This document shows, piece after piece, positions 1 to 10,190 of a DNA stretch of 64,000 nucleotides. Position 1 is the stretch's first letter. Every line of letters starts with the position of its first letter. Below the pieces are notes generated by a model. It did no database searches. It saw nothing but the letters and a program-made list of their open reading frames with translations, and had not been told where the DNA came from. The DNA is from Arabidopsis thaliana (lineage: Eukaryota > Streptophyta > Magnoliopsida > Brassicales > Brassicaceae): contig NC_003076.8 in assembly GCF_000001735.4 (NCBI RefSeq), positions 14,325,835-14,389,834 on the forward strand. The letters are read 5' to 3'. A program made the translations under genes and the position numbers.

Positions 1-1066
1 ATATTTTGTAAGATATTGATATTTAATATGTTTAATCGAAGCCTTCTCGACGAAAAGTTCAAATCGACCTTCGAAATATTAAAAATCTAATCTATGGGAG
101 TGTAAAAAAGTTTACAATATACGTATAAGGGTCATATTGCGTATTATTTTAGACTTCATAAGATTAATATGTGTTTGTTAGAGATATAGGGTAAAATTGC
201 AAAACTAGATGAGTTAGATGGGTGTTTTGCACAAAACCCTATATTTTTTAAAAACAAAATATAGAAAAATTTCATAACCCCATCGGATATATACACAAGT
301 AAAAAAAATAGTTCATATATACAAATTTTTTATTTACTATATTAAAATATTGAACAAATTCTATTAAAAATCGTTTATATATTCAAAACAGAAGTAAAAG
401 TTCCCTATTTTGTTTTAGAAAAATATTAATACGTGATTTAATATTTTCTAATTTTGTAACTTAAATATGTCTCTCTTTTTATTTCTTAATATTATTTCAT
501 TTCATTTTTTTCTCAATTACAGAGTTCTATTCATTTACCACAAAATTCAGTGAGAGGCTCTGTCTGGTGCGTCTTTTATAGATGTTGTATGTTTTCCTTG
601 TCTTATCTTTCTTTTATACTTTGAGAAATCCCGTATTATATATAACTAGTAAAGGCATGGTACATAGAATGTATATAATTGAAATATTCTTTTGAAAAAT
701 ACTGATTACTATTTAGAATTTTTATATCATCACAACATTTCTCACACCAGCATATTTAGACGAGTCTTATCTAATAAAATTATAAACCACTCTCAGATTT
801 TGTGTTACGACATATTTTAAAGATTTATTGAAACAATTTAAAGTTCCGTAACATTGTAAGACTAAATTCAATTGTGGATTCGATGTTTCAAGGTGTTATT
901 TCATTAGAATTGAAGAATGAGTAAACATTGAACCCAAATGCAACTTCTCAAATGTTATTACTATATCTTTTTTTTTTTTGTAATTATAATTATAACATGT
1001 AACGTAAGCTAAAATTTTAAAAAAATAAGTTGAAAAAGTTATCTATTTTAAAAATAAGTTAAAACA
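1..1066. repeat. Partial tandem unit at the left window edge (no gene)
   Basis: This is the right part of a truncated unit. Bases 1-125 correspond to the inverted-repeat spacer, about 126-260 to its right arm, and the remainder to the AT-rich 3' flank of copy 1. It aligns with 2202-3263 with few differences. No coding region or RNA gene is apparent. A poly-T run at about 968-980 is longer here than in other units. Confidence 0.85.
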
Positions 1067-1423
1067 CTATTTTGGTATGGGAGGAGTTGCACCGGCAACT
1101 CTTGAACATTGTTCCTTTAGCATCGGAGGAAAAAACGAAATGAATGAAATTTTCGGTATGCAATTATCGGCGTCCAAAAATGCTTTGCAACAAGCCGGAC
1201 CTAAATTATCGAACTTTCCAGTGAAAATGGATTGAGAAATCTCTGCAATGTATCCAGGAATATCCATCACGGATGAGAAACATTTTGTTATATCAGGTAA
1301 TCCAGGAATCAGTTGGAACGGAAACGGAAAAGGAAGTTGAGCCGGAAACTGAGACAATTGAGCATTTACAGAAACTATGATACATAGAACCGCTAGAAGT
1401 GAAAACACATTTTTGATAGACAT
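1067..1423 (-). CDS. Prolamin-like secreted cysteine-rich protein, copy 1 (lacks one conserved Cys)
   Basis: 118 codons, single exon, ATG at 1421-1423. The first 21 residues form a signal peptide with a likely cut after Val-Asn-Ala. A Pro/Phe-rich linker and the cysteine domain follow. It is the most diverged intact copy. Relative to the array consensus it has L8S, P24S, L33P, C58Y, G72D, P93S and P96S. C58Y removes the second of six conserved cysteines, so one disulfide partner is unpaired unless it pairs differently. It may be a decaying copy with an intact frame. L33P is shared with copies 22, 26 and 27 near the other end of the window. Confidence 0.8.
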   Translation of the reverse strand: MSIKNVFSLLAVLCIIVSVNAQLSQFPAQLPFPFPFQLIPGLPDITKCFSSVMDIPGYIAEISQSIFTGKFDNLGPACCKAFLDADNCIPKISFISFFPPMLKEQCSRVAGATPPIPK

Positions 1424-1560
1424 AATGAGAAATTGAGTAAAAAGTCTTAGTATAGCAACAATATGCTTAATGCTTTGTTTGTTTTTGATTGATGAATAAC
1501 AATAAAATCCTTGCTTATTTATATGGATTGAAATGTGAAACTGTCATATTAATTTTTTTT
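1424..1560 (-). promoter_or_regulatory. Core promoter and 5' leader of copy 1 (pattern for every unit)
   Basis: Read on the minus strand, a TATAAATA box lies at 1516-1523, about 95 bp upstream of the ATG. A start site about 30 bp further on would leave a leader of roughly 60-65 nt, rich in A/C with CAAAAACAAACAAA-type sequence. The same box sits at the same offset in the other units (for example 8086-8093 for copy 4), so each gene appears to have its own core promoter. The transcription start is inferred. Confidence 0.6.
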
Positions 1561-1787
1561 AAGTTAACATCTTTGAATACTTTAATTAGGTATTTGATTA
1601 GCCGTTTTAGAAATTTAATATAGTTGAAACTCCATGTGTGAAACACGTAACATTAACTAAGAAATATTGACTACAAAGAGAAAATAAAAGTAAAATGGCT
1701 TCACATAATTAATCAATCATCGGTTTATATCTCCAAATTTAAACAAATAAATCGATTTATAATATTTTTTTCGTGAAATTATTTGAA

Positions 1788-1931
1788 TCAATCTAAAGGT
1801 TTGGTTTGTAAAACTTCTATACAATGAGGTTCTCCATGACTTGTTAACACTAAACTTAGAGGAGAAGAGTTTCTGGATAGCGGGTTAAACGGTTGGGAAG
1901 AGCAGTTCGGATCTGGCATGAAAACAATGAA
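1788..1931 (-). other. Small conserved ORF in the upstream region (coding status unsure)
   Basis: An ATG-initiated reading frame of 47 codons plus stop begins at 1931 with Met-Phe-Ile-Val-Phe and ends with Lys-Pro-Leu-Asp at 1788, on the same strand as the gene and about 365 bp upstream of its ATG. The frame stays open in the other units, including the diverged ones, where an in-frame TAG just upstream of this ATG (copies 24-27) excludes a longer product. Changes are few (C/F, S/R, P/Q, C/R). I do not recognise a family. Array homogenisation alone could keep it open, so it may be non-coding. Confidence 0.25.
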
Positions 1932-1990
1932 CATAATCCAATATATGTGCCAAATATCTACATAAAGTTGGGCTTTCAAAATTGTTAACT

Positions 1991-1996
1991 CACGTG
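1991..1996. promoter_or_regulatory. G-box (CACGTG) about 570 bp upstream of copy 1
   Basis: CACGTG lies at 1991-1996. In many other units a second CACGTG follows 13 bp after the first (for example 17346-17351 and 17359-17364), within CACGTGATCGTGACACGTG. In this unit the second site reads CATGTG. G-boxes bind plant bZIP/bHLH factors. Whether this pair acts on the peptide genes is inference. Confidence 0.4.
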
Positions 1997-2041
1997 ATCA
2001 TGACATGTGTCAAATTTATTAGTGAAATATCCACCCTTATC

Positions 2042-2460
2042 AAATCAAATTTTGTTATTTTTAGGGTTTTGTGCAAAATAAAACCCTCTAACTCATCTAT
2101 TTTTGCATCTTTATTCTCCACCTCCAAAAAATGCATAATTATCCGATGAAGTCTAAAATAATACGCAATGTAACCCCTTTTCGTCATTTTTCTACGACAA
2201 TATTTTGTAAGATATTGATATTTAATATGTTTAATCGAAGCCTTCTCGACGAAAAGTTCAAATCGACCTTCGAAATATTAAAAATCTAATCTATGGGAGT
2301 GTAAAAAAGTTTACAATATACGTATAAGGGTCATATTGCGTATTATTTTAGACTTCATAAGATTAATATGTGTTTGTTAGAGATATAGGGTAAAATTGCA
2401 AAACTAGATGAGTTAGATGGGTGTTTTGCACAAAACCCTATATTTTTAAAAAACAAAATA
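2042..2460. repeat. Imperfect inverted repeat (foldback or MITE-like), one per unit
   Basis: The left arm (about 2042-2187) is the imperfect reverse complement of the right arm (about 2326-2460), with a spacer of about 138 bp. By eye the arms agree at about three positions in four, including an exact 24-bp match near the inner end and a 17-bp match near the outer end. The outer ends read TAGGGTTTTGTGC and GCACAAAACCCTA, so a TA duplication flanking a GGGTTTTGTGCAAAA terminus is possible. The same element recurs at about 4230, 6417, 8612, 10809, 13006, 15201, 17397, 19592, 21787, 23982, 26177, 28374, 30570, 32767, 34964, 37161, 39357, 41555, 43754, 45954, 48148, 50340, 52532, 59016, 61213 and 63406, each about 419 bp. 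A transcript through it could fold into a hairpin. Confidence 0.8.
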
Positions 2461-3263
2461 TAGAAAAATTTCATAACCCTATCGGATATATACACAAGTA
2501 AAAAAAATAGTTCATATATACAATTTTTTTATTTACTATATTAAAATATTGAACAAATTCTATTAAAAATCGTTTATATATTCAAAACAGAAGTAAAAGT
2601 TCCCTATTTTGTTTTAGAAAAATATTAATACGTGATTTAATATTTTCTAATTTTGTAACTTAAATATGTCTCTCTTTTTATTTCTTAATATTATTTCATT
2701 TCATTTTTTTCTCAATTACAGAGTTCTATTCGTTTACCACAAAATTCAATGAGAGGCTCTGTCTGGTGCGTCTTTTATAGATGTTGTATGTTTTCCTTGT
2801 CTTATCTTTCTTTTATACTTTGAGAAATCCCGTATTATATATAATTAGTAAAGGCATGGTATATAGAATGTATATAATTGAAATATTCTTTTGAAAAATA
2901 CTGATTACTATTTAGAATTTTTATATCATCACAACATTTCTCACACCAGCATATTTAGACGAGTCTTATCTAATAAAATTATAAACCACTCTCAGATTTT
3001 GTGTTATGACATATTTTAAAGATTTATTGAAACAATTTGAAGGTCTGTAACATTGTAAGACTAAATTGAATTATGGACTCGATGTTTCAAGGTGTTATTC
3101 ATTAGAATTGAAGAATGTATAAACATGGAACCCAAATGCAACTTCTCAAATGTTATTACTATATCTTCTTCTTTTTTTAATTATTATTATAACATGTAAC
3201 GTAAGCTAAAATTTTAAAAAAATAATTTGAAAAAGTTATCTATTTTAAAAATAAGATAAAACA
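2461..3263. other. AT-rich 3' flank of copy 2 (type example of the gene-free spacer)
   Basis: About 800 bp between the inverted repeat and the stop codon of the next gene. It is strongly AT-rich with runs of A and T, and contains no long ORF and no RNA gene that I recognise. The only less AT-rich patch is around 2750-2800. The equivalent stretch is present in every unit. A minus-strand transcript from copy 2 would end here. No canonical AATAAA stands out just past the stop codon, though A-rich sequence is plentiful. Confidence 0.6.
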
Positions 3264-3611
3264 CTATTTTGGTATGGGAGGAGTTGCACCGGCAACTCTT
3301 GAACATTGTTCCTTTAGCATCGGTGGAATGAATGGAATTTTCGGTATGCAATTATCGGCGTCCAGAAATGTTTTGCAACAAGTCGGACCTAAATTACCGA
3401 ACTTTCCAGTGAAAATGGATTGAGAAATCTCTGCAATGCATCCAGGAATATCCATCACGGATGAGAAACATTTTGTTATATCAGGTAATCCAGGAATCAG
3501 TTGGAACGGAAACAGAAAAGGAAGCTGAGCCGGAAACTGAGGCAATTGAGCATTTACAGAAACTATGATACATAGAACCGCTAGAAGTGAAAACACATTT
3601 TTGATAGACCT
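3264..3611 (-). pseudogene. Prolamin-like secreted protein, copy 2 (start codon lost)
   Basis: The frame is open through 115 residues, but the initiator is AGG instead of ATG at 3609-3611. The next in-frame Met is inside the mature domain, so the signal peptide could only be made from a non-AUG codon. Three residues (Phe-Phe-Pro, 97-99) are missing, as in copy 3, and L8S, A77T and A81T are present. All six domain cysteines remain. The loss of the start looks recent, because nothing else in the frame has decayed. Confidence 0.75.
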
Positions 3612-5451
3612 AATGAGAAATTGAGTAAAAAGTCTTAGTATAGCAACAATATGCTTAATGCTTTGTTTGTTTTTGATTGATGAATAACAATAAAATCCTT
3701 GCTTATTTATATGGATTGAAATGTGAAACTGTCATATTAATTTTTTTTAAGTTAACATCTTTGAATACGTTAATTAGGTATTTGATTAGCCGTTTTAGAA
3801 ATTTAATATAGTTGAAACTCCATGTGTGAAACACGTAACATTACCTAAGAAATATTGACTACAAAGAGAAAATAAAAGTAAAATGGCTTCACATAATTAA
3901 TCAATCATCGGTTTATATCTCCAAATTTAAACAAATAAATCGATTTATAATATTTTCTTCGTGAAATTATTTGAATCAATCTAAAGGTTTGGTTTGTAAA
4001 ACTTCTATACAATGAGGTTCTCCATGACTTGTTAACACTAAACTTAGAGGAGAAGAGTTTCTGGATAGCGGGTTAAACGGTTGGGAAGAGAAGTTCGGAT
4101 CTGGCATGAAAACAATGAACATAATCCAATATATGTGCCAAATATCTACATAAAGTTGGGCTTTCAAAATTGTTAACTCACGTGATCATGACATGTGTCA
4201 AATTTATTAGTGAAATATCCACCCTTATCAAATCAAATTTTGTTATTTTTAGGGTTTTGTGCAAAATAAAACCCTCTAACTCATCTATTTTTGCATCTTT
4301 ATTCTCCACCTCCAAAAAATGCATAATTATCCGATGAAGTCTAAAATAATACGCAATGTAACCCCTTTTCGTCATTTTTCTACGACAATATTTTGTAAGA
4401 TATTGATATTTAATATGTTTAATCGAAGCCTTCTCGACGAAAAGTTCAAATCGACCTTCGAAATATTAAAAATCTAATCTATGGGAGTGTAAAAAAGTTT
4501 ACAATATACGTATAAGGGTCATATTGCGTATTATTTTAGACTTCATAAGATTAATATGTGTTTGTTAGAGATATAGGGTAAAATTGCAAAACTAGATGAG
4601 TTAGATGGGTGTTTTGCACAAAACCCTATATTTTTTAAAAACAAAATATAGAAAAATTTCATAACCCCATCGGATATATACACAAGTAAAAAAAATAGTT
4701 CATATATACAAATTTTTTATTTAGTATATTAAAATATTGAACAAATTCTATTAAAAATCGTTTATATATTCAAAACAGAAGTAAAAGTTCCCTATTTTGT
4801 TTTAGAAAAATATTAATACGTGATTTAATATTTTCTAATTTTGTAACTTAAATATGTCTCTCTTTTTATTTCTTAATATTATTTCATTTCATTTTTTTCT
4901 CAATTACAGAGTTCTATTCGTTTACCACAAAATTCAGTGAGAGGCTCTGTCTGGTGCGTCTTTTATAGATGTTGTATGTTTTCCTTGTCTTATCTTTCTT
5001 TTATACTTTGAGAAATCCCGTATTATATATAATTAGTAAAGGCATGGTATATAGAATGTATATAATTGAAATATTCTTTTGAAAAATACTGATTACTATT
5101 TAGAATTTTTATATCATCACAACATTTCTCACACCAGCATATTTAGACGAGTCTTATCTAATAAAATTATAAACCACTCTCAGATTTTGTGTTATGACAT
5201 ATTTTAAAGATTTATTGAAACAATTTGAAGGTCTGTAACATTGTAAGACTAAATTGAATTATGGACTCGATGTTTCAAGGTGTTATTCATTAGAATTGAA
5301 GAATGTATAAACATGGAACCCAAATGCAACTTCTCAAATGTTATTACTATATCTTCTTCTTTTTTTAATTATTATTATAACATGTAACGTAAGCTAAAAT
5401 TTTAAAAAAATAATTTGAAAAAGTTATCTATTTTAAAAATAAGATAAAACA

Positions 5452-5799
5452 CTATTTTGGTATGGGAGGAGTTGCACCGGCAACTCTTGAACATTGTTCC
5501 TTTAGCATCGGTGGAATGAATGGAATTTTCGGTATGCAATTATCGGCGTCCAGAAATGCTTTGCAACAAGTCGGACCTAAATTACCGAACTTTCCAGTGA
5601 AAATGGATTGAGAAATCTCTGCAATGCATCCAGGAATATCCATCACGGATGAGAAACATTTTGTTATATCAGGTAATCCAGGAATCAGTTGGAACGGAAA
5701 CAGAAAAGGAAGCTGAGCCGGAAACTGAGGCAATTGAGCATTTACAGAAACTATGATACATAGAACCGCTAGAAGTGAAAACACATTTTTGATAGACAT
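5452..5799 (-). CDS. Prolamin-like secreted cysteine-rich protein, copy 3 (short form)
   Basis: 115 codons with a normal ATG. It shares the in-frame 9-bp deletion of copy 2 (Phe97-Phe98-Pro99 absent), plus L8S and A77T. The deletion shortens the C88-C106 loop from 17 to 14 residues and leaves all six cysteines. The units of copies 2 and 3 (starting at 3264 and 5452) also share much of their spacer sequence, so they look like a recent pair. Confidence 0.85.
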   Translation of the reverse strand: MSIKNVFSLLAVLCIIVSVNAQLPQFPAQLPFLFPFQLIPGLPDITKCFSSVMDIPGCIAEISQSIFTGKFGNLGPTCCKAFLDADNCIPKIPFIPPMLKEQCSRVAGATPPIPK

Positions 5800-7638
5800 A
5801 ATGAGAAATTGAGTAAAAAGTCTTAGTATAGCAACAATATGCTTAATGCTTTGTTTGTTTTTGATTGATGAATAACAATAAAATCCTTGCTTATTTATAT
5901 GGATTGAAATGTGAAACTGTCATATTAATTTTTTTTAAGTTAACATCTTTGAATACGTTAATTAGGTATTTGATTAGCCGTTTTAGAAATTTAATATAGT
6001 TGAAACTCCATGTGTGAAACACGTAACATTAACTAAGAAATATTGACTACAAAGAGAAAATAAAAGTAAAATGGCTTCACATAATTAATCAATCATCGGT
6101 TTATATCTCCAAATTTAAACAAATAAATCGATTTATAATATTTTCTTCGTGAAATTATTTGAATCAATCTAAAGGTTTGGTTTGTAAAACTTCTATACAA
6201 TGAGGTTCTCCATGACTTGTTAACACTAAACTTAGAGGAGAAGAGTTTCTGGATAGCGGGTTAAACGGTTGGGAAGAGCAGTTCGGATCTGGCATGAAAA
6301 CAATGAACATAATCCAATATATGTGCCAAATATCTACATAAAGTTGGGCTTTCAAAATTGTTAACTCACGTGATCATGACACGTGTCAAATTTATTAGTG
6401 AAATATCCACCCTTATCAAATCAAATTTTGTTATTTTTAGGGTTTTGTGCAAAATAAAACCCTCTAACTCATCTATTTTTGCATCTTTATTCTCCACCTC
6501 CAAAAAATGCATAATTATCCGATGAAGTCTAAAATAATACCAATGTAACCCCTTTTCGTCATTTTTCTACGACAATATTTTGTAAGATATTGATATTTAA
6601 TATGTTTAATCGAAGCCTTCTCGACGAAAAGTTCAAATCGACCTTCGAAATATTAAAAATCTAATCTATGGGAGTGTAAAAAAGTTTACAATATACGTAT
6701 AAGGGTCATATTGCGTATTATTTTAGACTTCATAAGATTAATATGTGTTTGTTAGAGATATAGGGTAAAATTGCAAAACTAGATGAGTTTGATGGGTGTT
6801 TTGCACAAAACCCTATATTTTTAAAAAACAAAATATAGAAAAATTTCATAACCCCATCGGATATATACACAAGTAAAAAAAATAGTTCATATATACAAAT
6901 TTTTTATTTACTATATTAAAATATTGAACAAATTCTATTAAAAATCGTTTATATATTCAAAACAGAAGTAAAAGTTCCCTATTTTGTTTTAGAAAAATAT
7001 TAATACGTGATTTAATATTTTCTAATTTTGTAACTTAAATATGTCTCTCTTTTTATTTCTTAATATTATTTCATTTCATTTTTTTCTCAATTACAGAGTT
7101 CTATTCGTTTACCACAAAATTCAGTGAGAGGCTCTGTCTGGTGCGTCTTTTATAGATGTTGTATGTTTTCCTTGTCTTATCTTTCTTTTATACTTTGAGA
7201 AATCCCGTATTATATATAATTAGTAAAGGCATGGTATATGGAATGTATATAATTGAAATATTCTTTTGAAAAATACCGATTACTATTTAGAATTTTTATA
7301 TCATCACAACATTTCTCACACCAGCATATTTGGACGAGTCTTATCTAATAAAATTATAAACCACTCTCAGATTTTGTGTTATGACATATTTCAAAGATTT
7401 ATGGAAACAATTTGAAGGTCTGTAACATTGTAAGACTAAATTCAATTATGGACTCGATGTTTCAAGGTGTTATTCATTAGAATTGAAGAATGTATAAACA
7501 TGGAACCCAAATGCAACTTCTCAAATGTTATTACTATATCTTCTTCTTTTTTTAATTATTATTATAACATGTAACGTAAGCTAAAATTTTAAAAAAATAA
7601 GTTGAAAAAGTTATCTATTTTAAAAATAAGATAAAACA

Positions 7639-7995
7639 CTATTTTGGTATGGGAGGAGTTGCACCGGCAACTCTTGAACATTGTTCCTTTAGCATCGGAG
7701 GAAAAAATGGAATGAATGGAATTTTCGGTATGCAATTATCGGCGTCCAAAAATGCTTTGCAACAAGCCGGACCTAAATTACCGAACTTTCCAGTGAAAAT
7801 GGATTGAGAAATCTCTGCAATGCATCCAGGAATATCCATCACGGATGAGAAACATTTTGTTATATCAGGTAATCCAGGAATCAGTTGGAACGGAAACAGA
7901 AAAGGAAGTTGAGCCGGAAACTGAGGCAATTGAGCATTTACAGAAACTATGATACATAGAACCGCTAGAAGTAAAAACACATTTTTGATAGACAT
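7639..7995 (-). CDS. Prolamin-like secreted cysteine-rich protein, copy 4 (consensus form)
   Basis: Reference copy: 118 codons, no intron, ATG at 7993-7995, stop TAG at 7639-7641. Residues 1-21 are a signal peptide: a Lys near the N-terminus, a hydrophobic run at about 6-19, and a likely cut after Val-Asn-Ala. Residues 22-44 are a linker rich in Pro, Phe and Gln. Residues 45-108 hold C48-x9-C58-x19-C78-C79-x8-C88-x17-C106. A CC pair with flanking single cysteines, small size and a signal peptide fit the plant prolamin-like group (ECA1/EC1-type, Pfam PF05617 by recollection), whose studied members act in egg cell or female gametophyte. A secreted reproductive role is therefore likely but inferred. 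Other secreted cysteine-rich peptide families remain possible. A 3-bp shortening in the leader (about 8071-8080) is shared only with copy 7. Confidence 0.87.
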   Translation of the reverse strand: MSIKNVFLLLAVLCIIVSVNAQLPQFPAQLPFLFPFQLIPGLPDITKCFSSVMDIPGCIAEISQSIFTGKFGNLGPACCKAFLDADNCIPKIPFIPFFPPMLKEQCSRVAGATPPIPK

Positions 7996-9833
7996 AATGA
8001 GAAATTGAGTAAAAAGTCTTAGTATAGCAACTATATGCTTAATGCTTTGTTTGTTTTTGATTGATGAATAACAAAAATCCTTGCTTATTTATATGGATTG
8101 AAATGTGAAACTGTCATATTAATTTTTTTTAATTTAACATCTTTGAATACTTTAATTAGGTATTTGATTAGCCGTTTTAGAAATTTAATATAGTTGAAAC
8201 TCCATGTGTGAAACACGTAACATTAACTAAGAAATATTGACTACAAAGAGAAAATAAAAGTAAAATGGCTTCACATAATTAATCAATCATCGGTTTATAT
8301 CTCCAAATTTAAACAAATAAATCGATTTATAATATTTTCTTCGTGAAATTATTTGAATCAATCTAAAGGTTTGGTTTGTAAAACTTCTATACAATGAGGT
8401 TCTCCATGACTTGTTAACACTAATCTTAGAGGAGAAGAGTTTCTGGATAGCGGGTTAAACGGTTGGGAAGAGCAGTTCGGATCTGGCATGAAAACAATGA
8501 ACATAATCCAATATATGTGCCAAATATCTACATAAAGTTGGGCTTTCAAAATTGTTAACTCACGTGATCATGACATGTGTCAAATTTATTAGTGAAATAT
8601 CCACCCTTATCAAATCAAATTTTGTTATTTTTAGGGTTTTGTGCAAAATAAAACCCTCTAACTCATCTATTTTTGCATCTTTATTCTCCACCTCCAAAAA
8701 ATGCATAATTATCCGATGAAGTCTAAAATAATACGCAATTTAACCCCTTTTCGTCATTTTTCTACGACAATATTTTGTAAGATATTGATATTTAATATGT
8801 TTAATCGAAGCTTTCTCGACGAAAAGTTCAAATCGACCTTCGAAATATTAAAAATCTAATCTATGGGAGTGTAAAAAAGTTTACAATATACGTATAAGGG
8901 TCATATTGCGTATTATTTTAGACTTCATAAGATTAATATGTGTTTGTTAGAGATATAGGGTAAAATTGCAAAACTAGATGAGTTAGATGGGTGTTTTGCA
9001 CAAAACCCTATATTTTTAAAAAACAAAATATAGAAAAATTTCATAACCCCATCGGATATATACACAAGTAAAAAAAATAGTTCATATATACAAATTTTTT
9101 ATTTACTATATTAAAATATTGAACAAATTCTATTAAAAATCGTTTATATATTCAAAACAGAAGTAAAAGTTCCCTATTTTGTTTTAGAAAAATATTAATA
9201 CGTGATTTAATATTTTCTAATTTTGTAACTTAAATATGTCTCTCTTTTTATTTCTTAATATTATTTCATTTTATTTTTTTCTCAATTACAGAGTTCTATT
9301 CGTTTACCACAAAATTCAATGAGAGGCTCTGTCTGGTGCGTCTTTTATAGATGTTGTATGTTTTCCTTGTCTTATCTTTCTTTTATACTTTGAGAAATCC
9401 CGTATTATATATAATTAGTAAAGGCATGGTATATGGAATGTATATAATTGAAATATTCTTTTGAAAAATACCGATTACTATTTAGAATTTTTATATCATC
9501 ACAACATTTCTCACACCAGCATATTTGGACGAGTCTTATCTAATAAAATTATAAACCACTCTCAGATTTTGTGTTATGACATATTTCAAAGATTTATGGA
9601 AACAATTTGAAGGTCTGTAACATTGTAAGACTAAATTCAATTATGGACTCGATGTTTCAAGGTGTTATTCATTAGAAGTGAAGAATGTATAAACATGGAA
9701 CCCAAATGCAACTTCTCAAATGTTATTACTATATCTTCTTCTTTTTTTAATTATTATTATAACATGTAACGTAAGCTAAAATTTTAAAAAAATAAGTTGA
9801 AAAAGTTATCTATTTTAAAAATAAGATAAAACA

Positions 9834-10190
9834 CTATTTTGGTATGGGAGGAGTTGCACCGGCAACTCTTGAACATTGTTCCTTTAGCATCGGAGGAAAA
9901 AATGGAATGAATGGAATTTTCGGTATGCAATTATCGGCGTCCAAAAATGCTTTGCAACAAGCCGGACCTAAATTACCGAACTTTCCAGTGAAAATGGATT
10001 GAGAAATCTCTGCAATGCATCCAGGAATATCCATCACGGATGAGAAACATTTTGTTATATCAGGTAATCCAGGAATAAGTTGGAACGGAAACAGAAAAGG
10101 AAGTTGAGCCGGAAACTGAGGCAATTGAGCATTTACAGAAACTATGATACATAGAACCGCTAGAAGTAAAAACACATTTTTGATAGACAT
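9834..10190 (-). CDS. Prolamin-like secreted cysteine-rich protein, copy 5
   Basis: 118 codons. The protein is identical to copy 4. One silent change lies in the Leu38 codon (CTT instead of CTG, near 10078). The TATA box and leader are intact. Confidence 0.87.
   Translation of the reverse strand: MSIKNVFLLLAVLCIIVSVNAQLPQFPAQLPFLFPFQLIPGLPDITKCFSSVMDIPGCIAEISQSIFTGKFGNLGPACCKAFLDADNCIPKIPFIPFFPPMLKEQCSRVAGATPPIPK

Noticed and set aside
2740-2860. Possible small RNA gene or exon remnant in the less AT-rich spacer patch
   Set aside because: A splice-acceptor-like CAATTACAG precedes it, but no cloverleaf, box motif, open frame or known RNA feature could be found by eye.
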